NCBI RefSeq assembly: GCF_020740795.1 | Contig: NC_067305.1 | Coordinates: 1,488,001-1,552,000 of the forward strand | DNA from: Apus apus | Lineage: Eukaryota > Chordata > Aves > Apodiformes > Apodidae | Direction: 5' to 3' | DNA: 64,000 nucleotides | The notes under the pieces: model-generated | What the model saw: the letters and a program-made list of their open reading frames with translations, nothing else | What the model was told of the DNA's origin: nothing | Database searches by the model: none | Part shown: positions 35,027 through 47,000 of the stretch, one piece after another | Numbering within the stretch: position 1 is the first letter of the stretch | How the letters are laid out: each line of letters begins with the position of its first letter | Translations under genes and position numbers: made by a program

Positions 35027-38000
35027 CTGCCCCAAACCAACCAACATCCACATCAACCCTCAGAGCTGCCTCTTCCAGGGCAGAGGAATCCTTAAATCCC
35101 TCACACACCAGGCTGGGCAGACCAACAAGGCTTTGAAAGAGCCCTCTAAGAACCACAATGTAAAAGAATTGCCTGGCACTATATTAAAAGTGAAGCTAAA
35201 AGAAACACTTGAAACAGCTGCCCAGTATTTTATATTATTTCTATTTTTTCTAATATTTAAGAAGTTTTCCCATATTTTCTATTATTATAGTTTCTAATCT
35301 TTCTACTATTTCTGTTTTCTCAGGTGCTTAGTTGACTGCACCATTTGTAATTCTGGCTGAAATCTGTCTAATTTAGCACCTGAGTAGAGACTTTTTTTTA
35401 AATTCCTAGTACTAATATTAATTTAAACAAGAAAAAGCCAGAGTCTACCCTCCTCAGATTCCCAAACATGAGCCAATCAAACTTCTCACAATTTCAATCT
35501 TTCTGCTCATCCTCCTTTTGAGCCTCAACTTCAATTTTACAGCTCCTTTTCTGTCCAGTCACAGCACAGTCTGTGGCTCATGGGGCTATTTCATTTCAGC
35601 CACAGGAAATAATAATGTGATGAACAGACCATTTTTTTTCCCTGGTCATTCGTGTATAAATCAAGCACAAAAAGTCATCCTGTAATTAAAAAAGATTTAC
35701 CAGTCACAGTCAAAATAATTATTGCCTTTAAACATTGGTAATGCAAGGTTGTGTGCTCTCAGGTATATTTGGTATATTCAGTTCTCTACCAAGTGCTTAA
35801 AGCTGAATTTGACCCATGTTGATTAAGCAACATAATTAATTACTGAAAGCAAGCTATATCTAAATAAATTGCATCCTTGTTTGCTGCCACCACAACAGTT
35901 AGTGCTTTTATTTGCTCCTTTGCAGACACAGATTAAGGTGAAGAGAATCAACTTGCACTGTGCAGGATTCCTCCAATACTTTCTTTAATTACAGGTGCTC
36001 TAATCAAGGTTATTCAAATCCAGACACCTTTTCCAATAAAAGGAGACACACTCTGACATGAAAAACAAACACAAACCTGAAACCTCAGAGTAACTGAGGT
36101 CTAAATAAAAAATAAAGGGCTTAAAGTACAAGTTTGTATCAGAGCAGCTGGTGTAAATTTTTTTCTACTCTACTGATAATGAGACATTCAAATTAACTCA
36201 ATGAGCCACAGACACCAGACGTTTAATCTTGCCATTAAAAAAGAAAAAGAGGGGGTTCAAGTTTTACCAGGAGAAACTTTGCTCCAAGATAGCAAATGAT
36301 ATTTCTAGTTAATACCTAATATCTTCATCTGTCACCATAAAAGCTTTGCAAAGAGGCTGGGAGGTGTTCAACCACACTCCAGGGTTCTTCTCCACAGCTG
36401 CAGAGAGTTGCCCTGTGATGGGCATGGTGCTGGTGTGCAGAGCACTGGCAATAGCAGAGAGAAGGGTTTCATCAGTGCAGCCAGGTCCAACCCCTGCAGA
36501 GTGGGAAGAAAAAGCAGGATCAGCACTGCACAAGAGGAAGAGCAGCACATGGGGCCAACAGGCAGTGACACGGGGTCATCTGGTCACTGGGGGAGTAGGT
36601 GGGAGTTGTTGGGGGAGAGGGCTAGAGGGGGCTGGGGGAGAAGGGATGGGAAGTTTTGGGCCCCTCAGCACAAGAAGGACATGGAAGGGCTGGAGTGTGT
36701 CCAGGGAAGGGCAGTGGAGCTGGGGAAGGGGCTGGAGCACAAGTGTGAGCAGGAGCAGCTGAGGGAGCTGGGGGTTCAGCCTGGAGACAAGGAGGTGAGG
36801 GGAGACCTGCTGGCTCTGCAGCTGCCTGAGAGGAGGCTGGAGCCAGGGGGGTCGGGCTCTGCTCCCCAGGAACAAGTGATGGGACAAGAGGAAAGGGCCT
36901 CAGGTTGTGCCAGGGGAGGTTTAGATTGGATCTTGGGAACAGTTTCTTCCCCAAAAGGGTTGTCAGGCCCTGGCCCAGGCTGCCCAGGGCAGGGGGGGAG
37001 TCCCCATCACTGGAAGGAGTTCAAAGCCCTGTAGATGTGGTGCTGAGGGACATGGGGCAGTGGGGGCCTTGACAGGGCTGGGTGAGCAGTTGGACTCAAT
37101 AATCTGAAAGGTCCTTTCCAACCAAAACAATTCCATGATGCTACAGAAATCTCAGCCCTGGGCACTTCTAACAGCACCTCTGCATCTTTCTCCAAGGTTA
37201 TTCAAGCCCAAAGCAGCTCCATGTTCTGTTACACAAACAACAAAAAAAAGTCAAATTGGGAATGGACACTGTTTCCAGTCTGCTTCTGGAAAATTAACTG
37301 GAATTAAAAAAAAGGAAAAAAGGAAAAGAGTCCAGAAGCTTTTGCTTCAGTATCCTCTGAGGACAAGGGGCACTGATCCTCTCAGCAAGAGAACTCAAGA
37401 GTTCCTGCTCCACAGCACTGAAGACCAGGGAGGTCACACACAATTCCTTCAGCTCACCACAGATTGGTATCAAAAAGCCACCCCAGGAGTGAAGGGCAGA
37501 CTCTGATTACCTTGTAAACCTTTTGGAAGGTCCATTGTTTTCACCAGCTCCTCTGCAATGTCAAAAGCATTCAGTCCACTTAATTTCTTCTCCCAGAAGA
37601 GCTGGCATCAAAGAAACGTGTTTATTGGCACAGAGCAGAAATGGAATTGACAGCTACACAAAGCACCTGCTTTACCACCAAAGGACACAACTGCAGACAA
37701 TGGGATATTGGATTTACTATGGGAGGGGTCTGCCAACATCTGACAGCAGGGAACAAGCCCCATGGACCATCCGTAGTGAGAGGACAAGTGGGGATGGATT
37801 AAAACTGGAAGAGGGAGATTGAGGTGAGACATGAGGAGGAAATTCTGGGGTGTGAGGGTGGTGAGAGCCTGGCCCAGGTTGCCCAGGGAAGCTGTGGCTG
37901 CCCCATCCCTGGCAGTGTTGAAGGGCAGGTTGGATGGGGCTTGGAGCAGCCTGGGCTGGTGGGAGGTGTCCCTGCCCATGCAGGGGGTTGGATCTAGATG

Positions 38001-41000
38001 ATCTTGAAGGTCCCTTCCAACCCAAACCATTCTGTGATCTATGCCCTGATCACTGATACCAATGACAGTGCCTGAGCTGACTCATGAAGCTGAACAGCCA
38101 GTTTCCAAAAGATGAAGATGGACTCAGTGCAAGGAAGGGTTCACAGAACCCCTGGTGTGACCTCTATGGAGGCAACAGCCTGTCAGCTGCAGGTAATATT
38201 CCTGGAATGAGGATGTCTTCCAGAGGCTGCTTTGAACTGGTACATCTTATTTTACCAGTGTCCAACTTCAAAGCCACCCTCATCCTGAAGGACACTTTCT
38301 GCATCCTCTCACTAGATGAAACTCAGCTGAAAGATTTCCTTTAATGTTGGTGTCATTCCCTTCTCACAGTACGATGAGAAAAACGCTGTGATTTTCTATT
38401 AATAATGACATTCCAAGTGAATTTACAACCTTATTAATCCAGGTCGGGGTAAGTACTAAATGACACATGCATCAGAAAAAAGGCCCATGCAGGGGGAACC
38501 ATCACAAACACCCCACTGGATGTGGTCTGCACAGGAACAGGCATTTCCTGGAACACAGAATTCTTGTACAACTGGAACATGTGACAGTGACTCTAATTAC
38601 AATGCAAATGTCCCCTAAAGTGGTTACAACATCTAAATCTGCAGCTAATTTCAGCATTAAGGAAATGAAGACTTAAGTGCAACGGAATTGTCATCTAAAT
38701 AAATGTTGGAGACCAGTTATCAAAGGCAGCACATTAACTGGATATTGGAAATGATTTGGTTCCAGTTTTAACAGCTGGAATCACTGTAAATTCTTGTTCC
38801 TGAAATATCAGACACCTTAAATTACCATGGACTATATGGGCAGCATCAGAAAATTAAAGGGATTTATTTTGGGATACAATTCCCAGCAGCAAACCCAGGA
38901 GTCTCTCAGCTCTGGAGAAGCAGCTTCTCAGCTTCAAGCCTCACCTGCCGGGGCTGGTCCACAGCTTTCTGAGGATCACTCTTCACCTTGTTGCTGGGAT
39001 GATTGGTGATCTTTGTGACAGGCTGTTTGAATATGGAGGCTGTCTGTCTGACAGGCAGTGCTGTGTTCAAATCAGGCTTCCCCTAAATATTTCAAACAAA
39101 AGGAGAGAGGGGAGGGGAGGAAAAACCCACCAAAAATATTCAGAACTTGTTAAAATGCTCCTAAACCCACCGAGATGTACAGCAGGGAAGAGTTCATGGA
39201 CTCCAAAACTTCTCTGATCTCAAGCTAAGTTAAGTTTGTTAAAAATGTGTAACTACATTTAAACCTTACCTTAGACCAAGCAAGATTAAATTCAGTTGTC
39301 TACTCTTTCACATTCTACTTGACACACTGGCCCCCTCTCATTCTTCCTCACACACATGGGTTTTAGCCCAATGTTGACAAAAGTTATCACAGAGTATCAG
39401 GGGTTGGAAGGGACCTCTGGAGATCATTCAGTCCAACCCCCCTGCCAGAGCAGGACCAAATCCAGGGCAGGTCACTCAGAAAGGCATCCAGACAGGTCTG
39501 GAAAGTCTCCAGAGAAGGAGACTCCACAGCCTCTCTGGGCAGCCTGTCCCAGGGCTCTGTCACCCTCACAGCAAAGAAGTTCTTCCTCATCTTGAGCTGG
39601 AACTTCCTGGGCTCCAGTTTGTGTCCATTGCCCCTCGACAGGAGGGCAGAATACTGAGTTTTAGGAGTCAGAACACTGAGCTTTGAGGAGTGACTAGGTC
39701 ACTAAACAGAAGATTCCAATACAATGTTTGTAATTACTAGAAAAATTATGATGTGGGATTTAGAGACTGGTTTGTGAAGCCAAAATCCATTCCAAAACAT
39801 TCTGTTGAAATCCAGTTGTGGACACCAAGAAACAAACCAACACAGCTGGAACACTGACCACCTTTTTTACCTCCAATTCCTAATAAAACCCTGTTTTTAA
39901 ATGGAGCTCATAACAAGCAAGTCTTCAACTACAGGACTGCATTTTATGTGAGTGGAAACATAGGAAAACTGTTCCTCATTCCCAAAATCCAACATCCAAG
40001 TCTTGCCATGGCTGCAGGACACACTTTGTTCTGGAGGATGCAGACACCACATCTGCTTAACATATTCATTCATGAGATGTAGAAAAGATGTATCCAGGAC
40101 AAATATGATTCTGAATCATCTGTGTGTTAATCCATTGATGAGCCAATGATAACTGCATTGATTGAAAGCTTTGGGCAGAATTTTTAGCCCGTGACACGTG
40201 GTTTCTGCTGCTCTCTGCAGCAAGGCAAGTTTCTCTTCAAGTATCACCACAGCACCCACCATTCTGTGTCCCAGCCACTCTGGTGATGATGCCTCTTGAC
40301 TGGCTGACATGTTTAGAAAATAACATTATGCTGTTTTCCACTTTTAATGTTTAGGTGCACAGACATCAAATGCTGTGTTTCAAAGATGTTTTTAGCATCT
40401 GATGAAGATGCTTAATAACAACCTGAGCCAATGTCACCTCACTAAACCATAACAGTCAAAACTACTAGGTGCCAAACCCAAACTGTTTTATTTTGTTCTA
40501 GCCTTGCTATCCTCTTGTCTCCAGCTTTTTGCCCCAAATGCATCCCCTCCTTAGACCAATTCCAAAGCTGATATCAGTGTGGCCTACAGACAGCCCAGGG
40601 AGGCTGTGCTACCTCCTCACCTCTGCTGCCCCTCAAGACCAAATGCCAGAGCAGGGCAGAGCTGCTGCACAGCCACAGGAGTCAGCTGGAAACCTGAGGA
40701 TCTGGAGAAGATCATGCTGGAAAAGGCAACCTCGCACTGCAAGGAGGGGAGGAGCAGAAGATGCCCACAGATGCAGCACTGCTGCAATATCAGGGCTGAC
40801 CTCCTGGAGAGCAGCTCCATGGAGAAGGACCTCGGAGTCCTGGTGGACAATAAGTTATCTATGGGACAGCAATGTGCCCTTGTGGCCAAGAAGGCCAATG
40901 ACATCCTGGGGAGCATCAAGAAGTGTGTCCAGCAGGTCAAGGGAGGTTCTCCCCCTCCTCTGCTCTGCCCTAGTGAGACCACATCTGGAGTGCTGTGTCC

Positions 41001-44000
41001 AGTTCTGGGCTCCCCAGTTCAAGAGGGACAGGGATAAATGGAGAGTCCAACAGAGCCTATAAGGATGATGATGGGACTGGAACATCTGCCTAACAAAGGA
41101 AGGCTGAGTGACCAAGAGCTGTGTATTCAGCAGACTGAGAGGGGGTCTTATTAATGTTTACAAATATCTGATGCGTGGATGTCAAGAAGGATGGGCCAGA
41201 CTCTTTTCAGTGGTGCCCTGGGATAGGAACAGGGGCAGTGGATTCAAACTGGAGCCCAGGAAGTTCCAACTCAACATGAGGAAGAACTTCTTTCCTGTAA
41301 GGGTGACAGAGCCCTGGGACAGGCTGCCCAGAAAGTTTCCTTCTCTGGAGACTTTCAAGACTCATCTGGACACATTTGTGTGTGAGCTGCCCCAGGTGAT
41401 CCTGCTCAAGCAGGGGGCTTGAACTCAATGATCTTGAGGTCCCATCCAATCTCCACCATTCTATGATTCTGTTCTTCTGTGGTACTGACACCATGGGAGA
41501 ATCAGTGAATGGCAGAATCTGCCCAGCACCCCAAAACAGAAACGTTATCTCGTAGTTATTAGACCCTGGCCCAGGTTGCCCAGGGAAGCTGTGGCTGCCC
41601 CATCCCTGGCAGTGTTGAAGGGCAGGTTGGATGGGGCTTGGAGCAACCTGGGCTGGTGGGAGGTGTCTCTGCCCATGCAGGGGGCTGGATCTATGTGATC
41701 TTTAAGGTCCCTGCCAACCCAAACCACTCTAGGATTCTATGATTCACACAACTTCAGTTTCCCCACATTCATGACAAGAAGGTGCATTTTCATGCTATCA
41801 CAGACACAGCTGAGGGACAGTCTGGCCAGAGCAGCAGCCAGAGGGGAAAGCTGCCCCAGCCCCTTGCTCTTACTTTGGCTTGGCTGGAGTAGTCGTAGCG
41901 CATCCTCTGTCTGTTCTTGTTCATTTTATTCATCAACATCTTTCCTGTGCGGAAGTCAAAGGTGCCCAGGTCCATGGAGCTCCCCAGGTAACGGGCCAGC
42001 TGGGGCTTGCTCCGAAACTTCTTACCACTTGGGCTGAAAAAAACAACACAGAAAAGAAAGAAGAATTAAAGCCCTCTGGACTTCAATACCAGCACTCGCT
42101 GCAACCCAAGAGGCAAGTTTTATTTCCTTGATGAAAAACCTTGTGCTGGACTTCCAAGAAGGAAGCTCAGATTAAACTCACCATGGATGTTACTGCTTTC
42201 ATGTCAATGCTTTCTTGGGGATTAATGTGGAAGAGGAATTAAGGGCAGACCATGTTAAAATGTTTACATGTAAAGAGGAAGATTCAGACCAGGTAGAATT
42301 GAAAATAGTGCAATTCAACAATAACCAACATGGGAGATGCTGGCACAGATGAACTCCTGTCCTGGTTTGGCTTCATCCTGGCTCAAACCAGGACAACTTA
42401 TCACTTGGTTGTCTCAAATAAAAAATGCTAGTTTTCCAGCATAATTTCTTCTCCCAGGAGTGTCATTGTTTGAGTAGCACCAAAAACAACTCCTTGGACT
42501 CCTTTCCCCCCTCTGAATAGCAAATCCAGTTTTGATGACAAGGCTTTGGTAGCATTGAGAACACTTAACTCCAGGATCACACAGTAACCAGGAGAAAGAA
42601 CAGAAGTGAACTCTGGCAGGCTACAAAAAATTACAAGACTTAAATGATGCAAAGATGAGGGTCAAAACCCTGCAAAACCTTTCATTAATGGCAAAACAAA
42701 CGAGAGATTCTTTTTAAACACCTAGTTTCACATGAAAGACTTCAACCCGGCAAGGAGGCACAAATTACTCCAATTCCTTGTTGTTTTCTTTTTAAATTAT
42801 TTGACTTTTTGCACTGCTACAAAAAGCACTGCCAGGTGAGCTCTTTAAATATTTATGCATTAAGCAAAAATAAGTCAATGTATTATGACTGCAGTGTAGA
42901 ACTATTCAGACAATAAGCACTAAGGACATTCACATTATCATTTAGCATCACAACACCAGCTCTTAATAACCTTTAATTTATCTCATTTGAGGTTCAAATG
43001 CTTCCCTAGGACAGTTGGAGCTCTGTGATTAAGGGCACCTTCTGTTATTCCTGAAGCCAGAAACACAGGCAACTTGTTGCAAGGTTTCTGCTTGAAGGCC
43101 AAAAAGAATATGAAATAATAAAGTTGTCCCAGGATGAAAGGACTGTGACCATTTCAGCAGTGTAGACCCTGCCCTCCCACAGTGATGGTGTTCATGCTGG
43201 TACTGACCACCTTTCCAGGGTCTTCTCAAAGTAAAAAAAAAAAGGCTCCAAGGAAAAAAGCCTCTTTTCAACATATTATTTACTTCCCTGAAGCCCTTAT
43301 TAGGGAAAAAGGTGTGAAAAAAATAGCATAGAAATTCTAGTATGGGACAACGACAAACTAATTAGTTGAAGTTAGACTGTGGATGCAAAATAAGAGATTT
43401 TAGAAAAGGAATCAAAGTATTAAAAGCTCTCCAAAAGTTAATATTAATTTTAATACTAAAACTGAAATCTGAAAAAGTCTCCCAAAGGACTTATGACCAA
43501 AATCTGTGTTCACCCCCCACAGCATCTGCTTAGGAAGCTCCTGGCCCTGGTAGCTCCCAAGCTGCTTATCCTGCCCCACACCTACTCCTCCACACCACTG
43601 CTCAGCCTTGAAAGCATTCATTCAGATGCACAGTTAAGCAGATGGGGAAAATAATCCATCTTTAGAGCACAGGGAGAAGAGGAGGAAACACTTTATCACT
43701 GGTTATTCCTCAGCTGGACCAGTTCACTACGCAGCTGCGTGAACACTCAGGCCAGATGATGACACAGAGCAGGAAAAGCAGACAGGAACAGAGACTGGGT
43801 CCAGACTCAAATTTGAAACTCATTAAAAAAAAATATTAATGGAGCTATATGCCTCAATCCAGAAGGAATAACCAATCCCAGCAGCTTTTAGGCCAGAGCC
43901 ATCACTGCTGTCAGTGAAGCCAAAAGAAACTCCTGCTCCACAAAGAACATAAAACTGCTTCCTCTGCCAAGATCTACAGCTACAATTTATGGTTCAGTAC

Positions 44001-47000
44001 CTGGATAATTTTTAAGATAATATATGACAGTGAATTGTGCACTTAGAAGCACAGAATAACTTCCAGAACAAGAGCCAGATACGCTCAGAGACAGTATTTT
44101 AAATGAACATAGCTCTTCAGCTTTTTTGTTTGATGTGTTCTAGGAATTGTGCAATGGATCTGAAAAACTGCAAGTCCACATATATCTAAAAAAACCCACC
44201 TGAGATGACTCAGAGTCCTGTCTCTTCCTGGGGATGCTTGGCCCAAAGGAAAAGCACTGAAATGTTCAGAAGAAAAACTTTTATTGTGATTATATCTTTA
44301 AAAAAGGCAATACCATAAACCAAGCCTCTCTGGAGCAACAGCAGAGCGGGGAACAAAGCTGCAACTCAAAGTGACAGTGAAGTTGCTCATGGGACACAAA
44401 GGGAAAGGAAGTGGCTGGTGTGCTCTGGAGCTGCTGGGTGTGACACAGCCCTGAGGGCACCTCAAGACACCCCCGAGGGTCAAAGCAGGAAGGGAAGGGG
44501 GGAGGGGGGGAAAGCAGCCAAAGAACCACCCCCAGTGTGAGCAGCAGGACTGCCTGCTGCCCAGCACAAGGCACAGGAACAGCAAAGCAGCATTTCTGAA
44601 TTCTGAATGTTGTTCAAGTGACTCTCTGCTCTTTACACAACACGAGAGGTGTCTCCTTCCTCTCCAGGGCACGGAGTTTTGCTCTGCACTCCTGTTTTTG
44701 ACACACAAAGACTTCGAAGAAACCCAGAAGAGAGACATCTTGGAACAAAGCTGCAAAAACCCAGCTCTTGTAAATCACCCTGCGGAGCCCGGTGCCGTGA
44801 GCGCTGGGTCCTGAATTCGGGCCTTTCACAGCGGCCGTGGTCGGACAGACAAGGCGACTGCGAAGTTGCAAACGATTCTCCACGCTCGGCCATCAAAAGC
44901 CGCTCCCGGCTGCGCCCGCCTCGGCACCAACAAAACCAGCCCCGAGAGGCGGGAGCACCAGACGCAACCACCAAGTGTGTTATTCACACTTTGGGGGCGC
45001 GGATCAGGCTCCGGAGGGGCCAGGTGCTGCTGCTCTCCATGTGCAGCTCAGCCTTTGTTTCCTGCAAACCCCGGCCCTCTCCCCTCCTCCCTCATTACAC
45101 AATCTCCTCCCCCCCGCTCTCCCCATGGAGCCCGCACAGGATCCGCACAACTTGGAAAGGCAGGGACAAAAGACCCCCCCCAAAAAAAAAATCCCCCGAG
45201 CAAACCCAGACATCGCCTGCCTTGTAAAGGAACGGAGACTGGAAGGATCGAGGTAAAAGGAGCCGAGGGCTGGAGCAGCTCTGCTCTGGAGACAGGCTGG
45301 GAGAGTTGGGGTGTTGAGCCTGGAGAAGAGAAGGCTCCAGGGAGACCTGAGAGCACCTTCCAGTGCCTGAAGGGGCTCCAGGAAAGCTGGGGAGGGACTT
45401 GGGACAAGGGCAGGGAGGGAGAGGACAAGGGGGGATGGATGAAAACTGGCAGAGGGAGATTGAGGTGAGACATGAGGAGGGAATTCTGGAGTGTGAGGGT
45501 GGTGAGAGCCTGGCCCAGGTTGCCCAGGGAAGCTGTGGCTGCCCCATCCCTGGCAGTGTTGAAGGGCAGGTTGGATGGGGCTTGGAGCAGCCTGGGCTGG
45601 TGGGAGGTGTCCCTGCCCGTGCAGGGGTGGGACTGGATGATCTTTAAGGTCCCTTCCCACCCAAACCATTCTATGAAAATGGGTGATCAACAGCACATTC
45701 TCATGTCCTGTTTCCAGGGGAGGAGTGACAGGTATAACACAATGTTTTTCCTTCTCCATTTCAATTGTGCTCCCCCATGTGCTGAGCTGGGGGGGTCACT
45801 GCTCCCCTCAGCCTCTCTCTGCTCTCCCCTCCCCACAGCTCCGCTCCAGGGGCCCTTTGGGTGCCATCCACCCCTCACCCTGCTTCCTGGGGAGAGCTGC
45901 ACACCATGGGACCCTCACCCACTGTCAGTCCCTCTCTCTCCCAACATCTCCGCGTCATCCCTGGCTGCAGCCCCTGCACCAACGTGGCTGTCTGTCCTGG
46001 GAGAACCCAGCTGTCTAAGAGTAGGACCAACGAAGCGCTGGGTTCCCCCAGGACAGACTGACAGGGACATACCCCCAGCTTTCACCAGCATGTAAAAAGC
46101 AGCAGGGTGAACAAGCAGGAACCAGGTGACTCCTCCAGCTGCCAAAACCCAGCCTGCATCCTCACCCATCCACACAGCAGCATCTCCTCATCCCTCCCTA
46201 AACAGGTGCCCTCTGGATGGAGCAGCCCTGGGGAACCAAGGTGTCCCCTGCTACCATGGCTGTCCCCAGCAATATTTACATGCCCCACTTTGCTGCCAGC
46301 AAGAGTGTGTAAGGGATGCTCCCCACCTTGCAGGGCCACAGGGTTCTTTGTTCACTAACTTGGGCTCTGACTGCAAAAAATACCAACCAAAACACCCCTA
46401 CCCCCCAAAAAAAACCAAACCAAACCAGCTTTGCTAGGTACAATATCTCTCAAATTTCCAGCAGCACCCACCACTAAAAGAAGAAACCAAGTGGCAGTCC
46501 CAGAACACAAGAACAAGCCCAAATATAAGCAGGCACTTCTGTAAGGATCATCTCCAGCATCAGGAGAGCTTCCCTGGAGGAGCCACAGGCAAAAAAAGAG
46601 CGACCAAGAAAGAGCAAAGGGTGGTCCCAGGAAAAGCATTCTCCTGCACAATTTTTTGGGGAAAAAACTGAAAAGACAAGACCAAAATGCATTTGGGCTG
46701 GAGCACATTAAAAACATTTTCTTCAACTTTTTACATCTGTACTGCTTTGGTAAGAAATTCACAATCAAAAAAAAAAGCTTCACCCGAGAGATCTCTTAAG
46801 TTTTCCAGAACAATGATGTCAACAGCTTGTTGAAGCAGAGAAGACCCCAAACTTCTCAAACACTTGGTCATCAAACCTTCAGCTGAAAAATACTATGAAG
46901 AAAAGCCAGACAAAGCAGCACTCAGTTCTCTCTCCTCTAGGTGAGGGCACTGAGTCTGAAGGGAGCCTTTGTAGCCAAAACTGTCTCCAAGACAACCCAC